64,000 nucleotides of DNA from Mesobacillus foraminis (lineage in GTDB: Bacteria; Bacillota; Bacilli; Bacillales; Cytobacillaceae), in the NCBI RefSeq assembly GCF_004340465.1, contig NZ_SLVV01000015.1, forward strand, positions 1 through 64,000, read 5' to 3'. Of the stretch, positions 32,843-42,267 are shown piece after piece (the stretch's first letter is position 1; every line of letters starts with the position of its first letter). A program made the position numbers and the translations under genes. The notes under the pieces were generated by a model, which had not been told where the DNA came from, did not search any database, and saw only the letters and a program-made list of their open reading frames with translations.

Positions 32843-34753
32843 ATGAAAACGATTAGATTGACAACTTCACAAGCGCTTGTAAAGTTTTTAAATCAACAAT
32901 ATATCCATGTGGATGGAAATGAATTCCCTTTTGTTGAAGGAATCTTCACCATCTTTGGACATGGAAATGTTCTGGGGGTAGGCCAGGCTCTTGAGCAGGA
33001 CTCGGGGCATTTGAAAGTGATCCAGGGGAAGAACGAACAAGGGATGGCACATGCCGCTGTAGCATACAGCAAACAAAAACTGCGCCAGAGGATTTATGCA
33101 GTGACGACCTCTGTCGGGCCTGGTTCAGCGAATCTTGCAACCGCAGCCGGTACAGCGCTTGCTAATAATATTCCTGTTTTGTTCCTGCCGGGGGATACTT
33201 TCGCCACTCGGCAGCCTGATCCGGTTTTACAGCAAATTGAACAAGAATACAGCATTGCAGTTACAACGAACGATGCACTAAAGCCTGTATCAAGGTACTG
33301 GGACCGCATTACCCGTCCGGAACAGCTGATGTCCAGTTTAATTCGTGCATTCGAAGTGATGACAGACCCGGCCAAAGCTGGCCCTGCGACCATTTGTCTT
33401 TCACAGGACGTAGCGGGTGAAGCATTTGATTACGATGAAAAGTTTTTTGAAAGGCGCGTTCATTACCTTGACAGGAAGGCTCCTGTTGACCGTGAGCTGA
33501 AAGGAGCAGCCGAGCTGATCAAGGAAAGCAGGAAGCCTGTTATTTTGGTCGGCGGCGGGGCGAAGTACTCGCAGGCAGCGGAGATCCTGAAGTCTCTGTC
33601 TGAAAAGCACAGCATCCCGCTGGTGGAGACACAGGCAGGAAAATCTACCGTAGAGGCTTCTTTTAAAAATAATTTGGGCGGGTTGGGTGTTACAGGCACT
33701 TTATCGGCCAATAAAGCAGCTCGCGAGGCTGATTTAATTATTGGAATCGGCACACGCTACACGGATTTCGCAACTTCTTCAAAAACGGCTTTTAATTTTG
33801 AAAACACCAAGTTCCTAAACATTAATGTCAGTCGAATGCAGGCTTACAAACTGGATGCCTTTCAGGTGGTAGCGGACGCGAAAACAGCCTTGGAGCAATT
33901 GGCCCCGATGCTGGAGGGATACACAAGCGAGTTCGGCGGGAACATTGATGAATTGAAGCAGGAATGGCTGACCGAGAGGGACCGATTAAGCAAGGTGTCA
34001 TTTACACGCGAGAATTTTAACCCGGAAATAAAAGGCCACTTTTCCCAGGAAGTATTAAATGAGTATGCAGATGCTCTGAATACAGAGCTTGCGCAAACAA
34101 AAGCGTTGATTACCGTTAATGAAACGATTGCTCCAGAAAGCAATATCATTGCTGCAGCAGGCTCGCTTCCAGGTGACCTGCAGAGGGTCTGGAATCCTGG
34201 ATCTCCTAATTCTTACCACCTTGAATACGGCTATTCATGCATGGGATATGAGGTGTCAGGGGCGCTGGGCGTGAAGCTGGCAGACCCGGCCAGAGAAGTA
34301 TATGCACTGGTGGGTGATGGAAGCTTCCTGATGCTGCATTCCGAATTAATCACAGCTATTCAATATGGCCACAAAATCAATGTTGTCCTTTTTGACAATT
34401 CAGGTTTTGGCTGTATAAGCAATCTTCAGATGGGAAATGGAATGGGCAGCTATTTATGTGAATTCCGGACGCAGGACAACCAGATTTTGAATATTGATTA
34501 TGCCAAAGTAGCTGAAGGTTATGGCGCGAAGGTTTATCGAGTAAATACAGCTGAAGGCCTGAAAGAAGCCCTCGAGGATGCGAAGAAACAGAGGGGTTCG
34601 ACCTTAATTGAGGTGAAGGTCCTTCCAAAGACCATGACAGATGGCTATGACAGCTGGTGGAACGTAGGGGTCGCCGAGGTTTCAAACAAAGAAAGTATTC
34701 AAAAGTCCCATGAGATGAGACAGGAACAGTTAAAAGAAGCCAGACAATATTAA
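32843..34753 (+). CDS. iolD: THcHDO hydrolase IolD
   Basis: A 636-residue thiamine-diphosphate enzyme that opens the ring of 3D-(3,5/4)-trihydroxycyclohexane-1,2-dione to 5-deoxy-glucuronate. The N-terminal PYR domain has [16 protein letters not shown] and the glutamate in [14 protein letters not shown]. The C-terminal PP domain has [16 protein letters not shown] with the Mg/ThDP motif ending near [13 protein letters not shown]. It fits the family length. GGGGTGA precedes the ATG. Between iolC and iolE with short spacers. Confidence 0.96.
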   Translation: MKTIRLTTSQALVKFLNQQYIHVDGNEFPFVEGIFTIFGHGNVLGVGQALEQDSGHLKVIQGKNEQGMAHAAVAYSKQKLRQRIYAVTTSVGPGSANLATAAGTALANNIPVLFLPGDTFATRQPDPVLQQIEQEYSIAVTTNDALKPVSRYWDRITRPEQLMSSLIRAFEVMTDPAKAGPATICLSQDVAGEAFDYDEKFFERRVHYLDRKAPVDRELKGAAELIKESRKPVILVGGGAKYSQAAEILKSLSEKHSIPLVETQAGKSTVEASFKNNLGGLGVTGTLSANKAAREADLIIGIGTRYTDFATSSKTAFNFENTKFLNINVSRMQAYKLDAFQVVADAKTALEQLAPMLEGYTSEFGGNIDELKQEWLTERDRLSKVSFTRENFNPEIKGHFSQEVLNEYADALNTELAQTKALITVNETIAPESNIIAAAGSLPGDLQRVWNPGSPNSYHLEYGYSCMGYEVSGALGVKLADPAREVYALVGDGSFLMLHSELITAIQYGHKINVVLFDNSGFGCISNLQMGNGMGSYLCEFRTQDNQILNIDYAKVAEGYGAKVYRVNTAEGLKEALEDAKKQRGSTLIEVKVLPKTMTDGYDSWWNVGVAEVSNKESIQKSHEMRQEQLKEARQY

Positions 34754-34769
34754 GAGAGGAAGAGTCGAC

Positions 34770-35678
34770 ATGCAGGATCAGCAAATTTTATGGGGCATCG
34801 CTCCTATCGGTTGGCGTAATGACGATATGCCGGAAATCGGCGCAGAGAATAATCTTCGGCAGCTCTTAAGTGATATTGTCGTAGCTGGGTTCCAAGGGAC
34901 TGAGGTTGGCGGCTTCTTTCCGGAAGCGGATGTTTTGAATAAAGAATTACACCTGCGAAACTTAAAAATTGCCGGACAGTGGTTCTCAAGCTTTATCATC
35001 AGGGATGGCTTAGCAGTGACAGCTGAAGCCTTCCATAGACATTGCCAATATTTAAAAGAAGTCAAGGCAAGTGTTGCCGTTGTATCCGAGCAAACCTACA
35101 GTATTCAAGGTACTGATAAAAACGTATTTTCCGAGAAACCTTCTTTTACGGATGAGGAATGGGAAACTCTGTGCCTGGGCCTCAATGAGCTTGGGAAAAT
35201 CGCCGGGCAGTATGACCTTAAGCTGGTTTACCACCATCATATGGGGACGGGTGTCCAAACCGCGGCTGAAGTGGAGCGGCTGATGGAGAACACAGACGCC
35301 TATCATGTCCATCTTCTCTATGATACTGGCCATATTTTTATTTCAGATAACGATTTTACCAGTCTGCTGGACAGACATATAGACCGCATTAAGCATGTCC
35401 ATTTCAAGGATGTCCGCAAAGAGGCGCTGGCTCAGTGCAGACAGGAAGGCAAATCGTTTATGCAATCCTTTTTAAACGGGATGTTTACTGTTCCTGGTGA
35501 TGGCTGCATCGACTTTACGAAAGTCTACCAAACTTTGCTGGACCACCATTATAAAGGGTGGATTGTCGTCGAGGCCGAACAGGATCCAGCCATTGCAAAT
35601 CCATTGGAATATGCCTTGATTGCCAGGAAGTATATTGATGAGAAGCTGATTAAAAGTCAGCCGGAAACGGTGAAGTAA
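34770..35678 (+). CDS. iolE: Inosose dehydratase IolE
   Basis: A 302-residue TIM-barrel of the AP-endonuclease-2/xylose-isomerase type. It dehydrates 2-keto-myo-inositol to the trihydroxycyclohexanedione used by IolD. Near the N-terminus is [16 protein letters not shown], typical of IolE. Metal-binding residues appear in [30 protein letters not shown] and [17 protein letters not shown] precedes the ATG, 16 bp after iolD. Confidence 0.95.
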   Translation: MQDQQILWGIAPIGWRNDDMPEIGAENNLRQLLSDIVVAGFQGTEVGGFFPEADVLNKELHLRNLKIAGQWFSSFIIRDGLAVTAEAFHRHCQYLKEVKASVAVVSEQTYSIQGTDKNVFSEKPSFTDEEWETLCLGLNELGKIAGQYDLKLVYHHHMGTGVQTAAEVERLMENTDAYHVHLLYDTGHIFISDNDFTSLLDRHIDRIKHVHFKDVRKEALAQCRQEGKSFMQSFLNGMFTVPGDGCIDFTKVYQTLLDHHYKGWIVVEAEQDPAIANPLEYALIARKYIDEKLIKSQPETVK

Positions 35679-35710
35679 CCAAATAAAGGGCTAAAGAGAG
35701 GTGATTAGGG

Positions 35711-36586
35711 ATGTTGGTATCGATGAAAGAAATGCTGATAGAAGCAAAAAAGGAAGGCTATGCCATCGGACAATTCAATATTAATAGCTTTCAGTGGGCT
35801 GAAGCGATTTTACAGGCTGCAGAGGAAGAACAGGCTCCTGTAATTGTTGCAGCATCTGACAGATTAGTAGATTACCTGGGCGGATTTAAGATCATTGCTT
35901 CTATGGTAAAAGGGCTGGTCGAAGAGATGTCCATAACAGTCCCCGTTGCCCTCCATCTGGATCACGGCATGAGCATTGAAAGATGTAAACAGGCGATCGA
36001 TGCCGGGTTTACGTCGGTCATGATTGATGGATCTCATCATCCGATTGAGGAGAATATCGCAATGACCAGTCAGGTTGTTGAGTATGCCCGGCCGCACCTC
36101 GTTTCGGTTGAGGCAGAGGTAGGAACCGTTGGCGGCAATGAAGATGGTTTAATAGGCGGTATCCATTATGCGGCTCCTTCTGACTGCCTAAGGCTGGTTA
36201 AGGAAACGGGAATCGATGCCCTGGCAGCAGCGCTCGGTTCGGTTCACGGTCCATATAAAGGGGAACCTAAATTAGGTTTTGATGAGATGAAGGAAATTTC
36301 CGGGCTGACGAATGTACCTCTCGTTCTCCATGGAGGTTCAGGGATCCCCGATTACCAAATTCAAAAGGCGATTGAACTGGGACATGCGAAAATCAATGTG
36401 AATACGGAATGCCTTCAATCGTGGAGCAGGGCGGTTCGCGAGGTGCTGGCAAATGACAGTGAAGTGTATGACCCAAGAGCGATTCTGACGCCGGGAAAGG
36501 AAGCGGTTACAAATACAGTCAAAGCTAAAATAAAAGAGTTTGGATCAAGTCAGAAAGCTGGTTTGAAAACTAGCGTGAAAGCATAA
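35711..36586 (+). CDS. iolJ: 6-phospho-5-dehydro-2-deoxygluconate aldolase IolJ
   Basis: A 291-residue class II zinc aldolase of the FbaA type. In this setting it splits DKGP into dihydroxyacetone phosphate and malonate semialdehyde, the IolA substrate. Zinc and catalytic residues: [32 protein letters not shown] and [18 protein letters not shown]-type [11 protein letters not shown] is the phosphate loop. The assignment to DKGP rather than fructose bisphosphate rests on the operon. AGAGGTG lies upstream. Confidence 0.92.
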   Translation: MLVSMKEMLIEAKKEGYAIGQFNINSFQWAEAILQAAEEEQAPVIVAASDRLVDYLGGFKIIASMVKGLVEEMSITVPVALHLDHGMSIERCKQAIDAGFTSVMIDGSHHPIEENIAMTSQVVEYARPHLVSVEAEVGTVGGNEDGLIGGIHYAAPSDCLRLVKETGIDALAAALGSVHGPYKGEPKLGFDEMKEISGLTNVPLVLHGGSGIPDYQIQKAIELGHAKINVNTECLQSWSRAVREVLANDSEVYDPRAILTPGKEAVTNTVKAKIKEFGSSQKAGLKTSVKA

Positions 36587-36604
36587 GGGAGAGGAGGATA
36601 TTTT

Positions 36605-36721
36605 ATGCTTAAAATAAAATATCCCCTTGCCCAGGATGGGAGGAAGGTCACCTGTGATTTGGGTAATTCTATTAAGCTTCTTGGCTTATACAATCTTTGT
36701 CATGTGGTTCTCATGGTATAA
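36605..36721 (+). CDS. Possible 38-residue leader peptide overlapping the symporter start
   Basis: ATG 36605 follows a strong AGAGGAGG site and opens a short frame (MLKIKYPLAQDGRKVTC...) to TAA at 36721. It overlaps the first 68 nt of the symporter in another frame. It may be a translational coupling device, a chance ORF or a remnant. No homolog recognised. Confidence 0.35.
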   Translation: MLKIKYPLAQDGRKVTCDLGNSIKLLGLYNLCHVVLMV

Positions 36722-38399
36722 AACAAAGGGTACTGATCTAACGACATCAGATGGTTTTTTTCTTGGCGGAAGAAGTTTAACGGGGATTGTCATTGCCTCT
36801 TCATTAATCCTGACCAATCTGTCGACAGAGCAAATTGTTGGATTAAATGGACAGGCTTATGGGGAATCCATGCTTGTTATGGCCTGGGAGGTTTCATCAC
36901 CGGTAGCTCTGATCATCATGGCACTGGTCTTATTGCCTAAGTACTTGAAAGCTGGCCTTACCACCATTCCGGATTTCCTGGAACGCCGTTATGACCTCAG
37001 GACTAGGCAAATTGTATCCATTTTATTTTTATTGGGCTATGCGGTTGCCTACCTGCCTACCGTTCTATATTCAGGCGCATTAGTCCTTGACAGTATTTTC
37101 TCCTTAACTTCTATCAGCAATATGAGTCCATTCATGCTCGTTTTGCTCATTTCGCTTGCTATTGGGGTCATAAGCCTGGGCTATGTCATTTTAGGCGGGC
37201 TTAAAGCGGCAGCGATGAGTGACACCATTAACGGCATCGGATTGATTATCGGGGGCTTGCTCATCCCGTTCTTGGGTCTTTTCGCCCTTGGCGGCGGCAA
37301 TCTGGCAGATGGCGTTGACAAGCTTTTGCACGCCAATCCCGCAAAATTAAACGCTATTGGCGGAGATTCATCTTCTGTTCCATGGAGTGTCCTGCTGACA
37401 GGGCTGCTCTTCAACAACATCTTCTATTGGGCTACAAACCAATCGATCATCCAGAGGACATTCGCGGCAAAAAACCTGAAGGAAGGACAAAAAGGGGTTC
37501 TCTATGCCGGGCTGTTTAAAGTTTTTGGCCTGACATTTTTAGTTCTGCCAGGGATTATTGCATATTTATTATACGGGAATAATCTTGGAACGGCCGATTC
37601 AGCCTACCCAACATTGGTAGTCGATGTGCTGCCAGTTGCATTGTCGGGTTTTTTAGCGGCTGTATTGTTCGGTGCCATCCTGAGTTCATTTAATAATACG
37701 TTGAATAGTGCGATCACACTGTTCTCGCTTGATATTTATAAACCCATTTTTAAACCGCATGCAGAAGAGAAGGAGCTTGTAAAAGCAGGACGGATTTTTG
37801 CAGTTGGGTTAGCAGCTGCATCAGTAATTATTGCGCCATTTATTATGTTCGCTCCGTCAGGGCTGTACTCTTATCTTCAGGAAATGAACGGGTTCTACAA
37901 TTTGCCGATCGTGGCAATGGTTCTGGTTGGCTTTTTCAGCAAAAGGGTTCCATCTTATGCCGGGAAAGTCGTTATTGGAGTGCATGTGGTTCTTTACTCG
38001 CTGACAAAGGTTTTCCTTGGAGATGTTAATTTCCTTTATGTCTTATCCATCCTTCTGGCTGTAGATATTTTTGTCATGCTGCTGCTGGGAAGGATCAGGC
38101 CAAGAGAAACGCCATATATTCTTGAAGATGCAAAAGTGGTAGATTTAACACCTTGGAAACATGTTAAATCCTTCTCGGCATTCCTTGTTCTGCTAATGAT
38201 CGGCGTGTATGCCTTCTTCTCTCCAATTGGTGTAGCGGAATCAAGCGGGGGCTATTCTTCCACCCAGATTGTCTTCCTTGCTGTCAATCTAGCTCTGCTT
38301 GGCGGAGTAGCATGGTTCTGGCGCAACACGAATAAGAAGCTGGATCCGCCAGTTCAGCAAACGGAAAAAGTTAATCAAGAGGCTGTTAAAATCATATAG
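36654..38399 (+). CDS. Sodium:solute symporter (SSS family) in the iol operon
   Basis: A 581-residue membrane protein with about 13-14 hydrophobic segments. FFLGGRSLTGIVIASSLILTN and LSTEQIVGLNGQAYG are typical of SSS/SGLT-like transporters; AVLFGAILSSFNNTLNSA carries the conserved Ser-rich part of TM8, and a long cytoplasmic loop ends the protein. Placement between iolJ and iolG points to inositol, or a related polyol, with Na+ (inference). The start is GTG 36654 with GGAGGAAGG upstream; the frame back to 36627 is rejected for lack of a ribosome site. Confidence 0.87.
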   Translation: MIWVILLSFLAYTIFVMWFSWYKTKGTDLTTSDGFFLGGRSLTGIVIASSLILTNLSTEQIVGLNGQAYGESMLVMAWEVSSPVALIIMALVLLPKYLKAGLTTIPDFLERRYDLRTRQIVSILFLLGYAVAYLPTVLYSGALVLDSIFSLTSISNMSPFMLVLLISLAIGVISLGYVILGGLKAAAMSDTINGIGLIIGGLLIPFLGLFALGGGNLADGVDKLLHANPAKLNAIGGDSSSVPWSVLLTGLLFNNIFYWATNQSIIQRTFAAKNLKEGQKGVLYAGLFKVFGLTFLVLPGIIAYLLYGNNLGTADSAYPTLVVDVLPVALSGFLAAVLFGAILSSFNNTLNSAITLFSLDIYKPIFKPHAEEKELVKAGRIFAVGLAAASVIIAPFIMFAPSGLYSYLQEMNGFYNLPIVAMVLVGFFSKRVPSYAGKVVIGVHVVLYSLTKVFLGDVNFLYVLSILLAVDIFVMLLLGRIRPRETPYILEDAKVVDLTPWKHVKSFSAFLVLLMIGVYAFFSPIGVAESSGGYSSTQIVFLAVNLALLGGVAWFWRNTNKKLDPPVQQTEKVNQEAVKII

Positions 38400-38414
38400 A
38401 AACGAGGAGCAGTT

Positions 38415-39437
38415 ATGAAAAAAGTAACGGTTGGAATTATTGGGGCGGGCCGGATTGGCCAGCTGCATGCAGATAATATTTTAGGTTCTCAATTGTATAA
38501 TTTGAAAGCCCTTTCTGATATTCAGGTGGAGCATTTAAAGGGCACACATTATGAAAACCTGGTCCCGGTCATCACAACAAATCCCCAGGATATTTTTACC
38601 GATCCTGAAATCGATGCTGTCTTTATTTGCTCATCAACAGACACACATGCGGAATATATTAAAGCAGCTGCAAGAGCAGGGAAGCATATTTTCTGTGAAA
38701 AACCGATCAGCTTTAATATTGAAGAAACAAGAAAGGCGCTGGAGGTTGTCAAGGAAGCGGGCGTCAAGTTCCAGGTTGGCTTTAATCGCCGCTATGACAA
38801 GCATTTCCGTAAAGTCCGCGAAACAGTCCAGGCTGGAGTGATTGGCACTCCTCATGTAATCAAAGTTTGTTCCAGGGATCCTGAAGCGCCGCCTGAAGCT
38901 TATGTTCAAAGATCTGGCGGAATGTTTATCGATATGACGATTCATGATTTTGACATGGTTCGCTACCTGTCAGGGAGCAATGTAACCGAAGTGTCGGTCG
39001 CTGCAGCAAACCTGGTTGATCCTATGTTTGGTGTCAATGGCGATATTGACACAGCCATCATTACCCTTAAGTTTGAAAATGGTGCACTTGCTGTCATCGA
39101 TAACAGCCGTCAAGCCGTTTATGGCTACGACCAGCGTATTGAAGTCTTCGGGGACAAGGGAGTAGTTTCGGCCGAAAATGAGACGCAGACTAATATCCGT
39201 ATTTCAACCAAGGAGTCTATCGCTTCTGACCATCCAAAATATTTTTTCCTGGACCGATACAAAGACGCTTATGTAGAAGAAATCAATGACTTTGCGAAAG
39301 CCATTCTTGAAGACGGACCGCTGGTATGCACAGGCGAGGATGGCTATCAGGCAGAACTGCTGGCAGTGGCAGCACGTGTATCCTGGAAAGAAGCCAGAAC
39401 GGTGTCCCTTGCAGAACTGTCCAGTGTTCCGGTATGA
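38415..39437 (+). CDS. iolG: Inositol 2-dehydrogenase IolG
   Basis: A 340-residue Gfo/Idh/MocA oxidoreductase, oxidising myo-inositol to 2-keto-myo-inositol with NAD. GIIGAGRIGQLHADN is the Rossmann motif. HIFCEKPISFN holds the catalytic Lys, and GGMFIDMTIHDFDMVRYL the Asp-His pair. GAGGAG precedes the ATG, 15 bp after the symporter. First enzyme of the pathway although encoded late in the operon. Confidence 0.93.
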   Translation: MKKVTVGIIGAGRIGQLHADNILGSQLYNLKALSDIQVEHLKGTHYENLVPVITTNPQDIFTDPEIDAVFICSSTDTHAEYIKAAARAGKHIFCEKPISFNIEETRKALEVVKEAGVKFQVGFNRRYDKHFRKVRETVQAGVIGTPHVIKVCSRDPEAPPEAYVQRSGGMFIDMTIHDFDMVRYLSGSNVTEVSVAAANLVDPMFGVNGDIDTAIITLKFENGALAVIDNSRQAVYGYDQRIEVFGDKGVVSAENETQTNIRISTKESIASDHPKYFFLDRYKDAYVEEINDFAKAILEDGPLVCTGEDGYQAELLAVAARVSWKEARTVSLAELSSVPV

Positions 39438-39470
39438 ACTAAAGGCAAGGTAAAATAGCAAAACTTCAAA

Positions 39471-39506
39471 GGCAAGTAGTTGGGGAAAACAGCTGCTTGT
39501 CTTTTA
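39471..39506 (+). terminator. Terminator-like hairpin between iolG and the second dehydrogenase
   Basis: GGCAAGTAGTTG (39471-39482) pairs, with G-T pairs, to CAGCTGCTTGTC (39490-39501), then TTTTAT. It probably lowers expression of the next gene. Confidence 0.6.
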
Positions 39507-39530
39507 TGAAGAATGGAGAGGATAGAGGGA

Positions 39531-40580
39531 ATGGCTAAAAAAGTCAAAGTAGGGATCGTAGGTCTTGGACGTTTAGGACGGCAGCATGCTGAAAATCTCG
39601 CCAGCAGAGTTCCGAACTGTGAGCTGTCTGCCATTTGCAGTGTAGTAGAAGATGAAATCTCGGCGTTCAAGGAGAAGTGGGACGTTCCTTTTAGTTATAC
39701 AAATTATGATGAAATGCTGCGGAACAAGGACCTAGATGCGATATTTATTGCCTCCCCATCAGGTTTTCATTGCGACCAGATTATTAAGGCGCTTGATGCC
39801 GGATTCCACGTGTTCAGTGAGAAGCCGCTTGGACTCTATCTCGAAGAAGCCGAACAAGTAATGGCGGCTGTAGAAAGCCATCCTGACCAGGTATTTATGC
39901 TGGGTTTTATGCGCAGGTATGATCGTTCATATGCTGATGCCAAGCGGAAAATTGTGAATGGGGATATTGGCGAGCCCATTTTAATTCGCTGCTATGGCCT
40001 TGACCCGGCCAGTCAAATGGACAATTTCCTGGCATTTGCAAAAGCCAATTATAGCGGCGGCCTGTTTTTGGACATGTCCATCCATGATCTAGATTTAGCA
40101 CGCTGGTATATGGGGTCGGAGGCTCAGGAGGTGTGGGCCATCGGCGGCGGCTATGCGCGGCAGGAGTTTGACGAAATTAAGGATGCGGAAACGGGTGCGG
40201 CAATGGTGCGTTTTGAAAACAATACAATGGGAATTTTTGTTGCCGGCAGGAACAGTGCCCATGGATATCATATTGAGACGGAAATAATCGGAACAAAAGG
40301 CAGCATCCGTATCGGAACCGTGCCGGAACGGAACCAAATTGTGCTGTTTAATGAGAATGGTGCAGTCAAGAAATGCTATGACGGATTTTTGGAACGCTTC
40401 GAACAGGCCTATCTAAGTGAAACGGAAGAGTTTATACATTGCATAATGGAAGGCCGGCAGCCTGAGGTTACGGTACGAGACGGTGTTGAATCCACCAGAC
40501 TGGGCTATGCCTGCAAGCAATCATTCGAGACACGCCAGCTTGTAAAGGTTAGGGAAGCCAGCCTTGTCAAAAATGGTTAA
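39531..40580 (+). CDS. Gfo/Idh/MocA dehydrogenase, IolX-like (scyllo-inositol dehydrogenase candidate)
   Basis: A 349-residue NAD(P)-dependent oxidoreductase, similar in layout to IolG but clearly diverged. GIVGLGRLGRQHAEN is the nucleotide motif, HVFSEKPLGLY the catalytic Lys, and GGLFLDMSIHDLDLARW the Asp-His pair. In Bacillus, IolX and IolW interconvert scyllo-inositol and scyllo-inosose; the operon makes that the likeliest role, but substrate cannot be read from sequence. ATG 39531 has GGAGAGG upstream. The longer frame from 39513 overlaps that site. Last gene of the operon. Confidence 0.82.
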   Translation: MAKKVKVGIVGLGRLGRQHAENLASRVPNCELSAICSVVEDEISAFKEKWDVPFSYTNYDEMLRNKDLDAIFIASPSGFHCDQIIKALDAGFHVFSEKPLGLYLEEAEQVMAAVESHPDQVFMLGFMRRYDRSYADAKRKIVNGDIGEPILIRCYGLDPASQMDNFLAFAKANYSGGLFLDMSIHDLDLARWYMGSEAQEVWAIGGGYARQEFDEIKDAETGAAMVRFENNTMGIFVAGRNSAHGYHIETEIIGTKGSIRIGTVPERNQIVLFNENGAVKKCYDGFLERFEQAYLSETEEFIHCIMEGRQPEVTVRDGVESTRLGYACKQSFETRQLVKVREASLVKNG

Positions 40581-40610
40581 TCGAGAGTCAGTGGAAACAT
40601 TTGAGCGCTA

Positions 40611-40650
40611 AAAAACTGCCTGGCCTTTTGTTACGGCCCGGCAGTTTTTT
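40611..40650. terminator. Bidirectional terminator between the iol operon and the tautomerase
   Basis: AAAAACTGCC and GGCC pair with GGCC and GGCAGTTTTT, with one T/C mismatch in the stem and loop TTTTGTTAC. A and T runs on both sides serve the convergent units. Confidence 0.92.
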
Positions 40651-40666
40651 ATGCTGCATACTGGAT

Positions 40667-41056
40667 TTATAGCTTCCCGTTCAAGAACTGCGCTTCTCCC
40701 ATTCCGAAGCTCCAGTCAGCGTCTTCATTGGTAACAATGGAAATCATGATGTCATTAGGCGCTATGCCGCAGCTTTCGCCAAGCTCCTTCACTAGGTATT
40801 CGTAAAGCCTGACCTTCTGTTCATTGGTCCTTTGCTTGCTTGTGACACTGATGATGACCATGTCTTTGCTCCTGTTAAAGCCAAGACCGGTGTCTTCAAT
40901 GATCATTTCATGAGCAGGGTGCTGGTGAACGATTTGATAGCGGTCCTGTTCGGGTACATCAAAAGCTTTTACCATGGCGCGATGAGCAGCATCCAATAGC
41001 TGTTTTAAAGAGTGTTCATCCCTGCCTTCGATAACGTCAAATCTTAATAACGGCAT
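40667..41056 (-). CDS. Tautomerase-family protein (4-oxalocrotonate tautomerase-like)
   Basis: 129 residues. After Met removal the N-terminus is Pro ([11 protein letters not shown]), the catalytic base of the 4-OT superfamily. The length and [17 protein letters not shown] resemble the YrdN-type group of long tautomerases. GGAGGT lies upstream. It follows iolR by 39 bp on the same strand and is probably co-transcribed, so a role with keto sugars or enols of the inositol pathway is possible but unproven. Confidence 0.85.
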   Translation of the reverse strand: MPLLRFDVIEGRDEHSLKQLLDAAHRAMVKAFDVPEQDRYQIVHQHPAHEMIIEDTGLGFNRSKDMVIISVTSKQRTNEQKVRLYEYLVKELGESCGIAPNDIMISIVTNEDADWSFGMGEAQFLNGKL

Positions 41057-41095
41057 GTACAGTAACCTCCACTTTCAAGAATAGATGCGGACAAA

Positions 41096-41866
41096 TCAGT
41101 TTGCAGGTGCTTCCTCAGGAACCACCAGTTTAATATCATGCTCCATTGCATACTGCTGGTAATTTTCGTTCGGAAGCTGGTCGGTTATCAGGTAGTCAAT
41201 TTCCTTCAGTTCGCAATAAGTTGTCAGGGCATATTTATCAAACTTTTTGCTGTCTACCAATAAAAAGATTTCGGAGCATTTTTTAACAGCAGAGCTTTTG
41301 ATTTCAGTTTCAAGAGGCGATGAGTTCGTCACACCATTCCTTAATGATATTCCTGTTGATGCCATGAACGCTTTATTAATATTATAGGTTTTAAAAATAT
41401 CCTCGCCCTTGAAGCTGGCAAACGACTTCGTTTTCCGCTCGACCATGCCTCCGGCGGAGAAAATGTTGAGATTCTCATAAGGCATCGCTTCAACAATAAA
41501 ATCAATATTATTGGTTACCACGGTAATCTGTTTCGTCTTGATAAACTCCAGCATCTCAAAGGTGGTGGTTCCGGAATCCAGAAAGATAATATCTCCATCC
41601 TCCACATAATCAGCGGCTAGTTTGGCGATTTTTTGCTTTTCCAGCTGGCTGCGAACCTTCCGATCATTAAAGGAAATAAGAGTGGAATGATTGACAGCGA
41701 CTCCTCCGTACACCTTTTTCAGATCCCCTTGCTCAACCAGCATCTGAACATCCCGCCTGATGGTATTCTTTGAAACGCCAAATACTTCAACGAGTTCATC
41801 GAGGGAAACGGTTTCATGTTCAAGTACATAATCTTGAATTTGATTGATTCGCTTCGTTTTTAACAT
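41096..41866 (-). CDS. iolR: DeoR-family transcriptional repressor IolR
   Basis: 256 residues. The N-terminal DeoR helix-turn-helix is SLDELVEVFGVSKNTIRRDV (20-39). The C-terminal DeoR sugar-phosphate sensor domain has DIIFLDSGTTTFEMLEF and TVVTNNIDFIVEAMPY. IolR represses iol genes until DKGP binds (known in B. subtilis). AAGGAG precedes the ATG. It faces the iol operon and is transcribed with the tautomerase. A copy of the shared 14-mer lies in its own promoter, so autorepression is likely. Confidence 0.92.
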   Translation of the reverse strand: MLKTKRINQIQDYVLEHETVSLDELVEVFGVSKNTIRRDVQMLVEQGDLKKVYGGVAVNHSTLISFNDRKVRSQLEKQKIAKLAADYVEDGDIIFLDSGTTTFEMLEFIKTKQITVVTNNIDFIVEAMPYENLNIFSAGGMVERKTKSFASFKGEDIFKTYNINKAFMASTGISLRNGVTNSSPLETEIKSSAVKKCSEIFLLVDSKKFDKYALTTYCELKEIDYLITDQLPNENYQQYAMEHDIKLVVPEEAPAN

Positions 41867-41911
41867 ATTTTTACTCCTTCATTTTAAACAGTTGCTAGAT
41901 AGTTTATATAC

Positions 41912-41939
41912 ATTATATCAACAAATAACCAAAACTTCA
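41912..41939 (-). promoter_or_regulatory. iolR promoter with IolR operator
   Basis: On the minus strand an extended -10, TGATATAAT, has TATAAT at 41912-41917. The operator 14-mer TAACCAAAACTTCA (41926-41939, plus strand) covers the spacer and -35 area and is identical to operator 2 of the iol leader. Confidence 0.7.
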
Positions 41940-42111
41940 TCATTTTTATGACGATAATCATAAAATATATGGCAATCAAACCTTAAGACTGTCTAAGTTT
42001 CTGGCCTGTCCTATTTCTGCTTATCTAGAATATTAATCAGAGTGCCGACAGGATATTTCACAAAGGCAATTTTTTGTCGAAAGAATATTCTAAAAATTAA
42101 ACTGAAAATAG

Positions 42112-42140
42112 TTGAAAACGTTCTTATCTGTTATATAATA
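42112..42140 (+). promoter_or_regulatory. aceA promoter with overlapping cre
   Basis: TTGAAA (42112-42117) and TATAAT (42134-42139) with a 16-bp spacer. TGAAAACGTTCTTA (42113-42126) matches cre except one base and covers the -35. Catabolite repression of the glyoxylate shunt is the simplest reading. The rest of 41940-42267 shows nothing I can name. The leader is about 120 nt. Confidence 0.78.
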
Positions 42141-42267
42141 ACTTTACAAGTTCAAATTCTGTATTATAACAAAATAAACAAGCTGATTCTATTTTCAAAT
42201 CGGCAATGGCAGCTGTGAAGAATTTGTTTTTATTATTCATAGTTTGAATATCTGTAAGGGGGAATTT

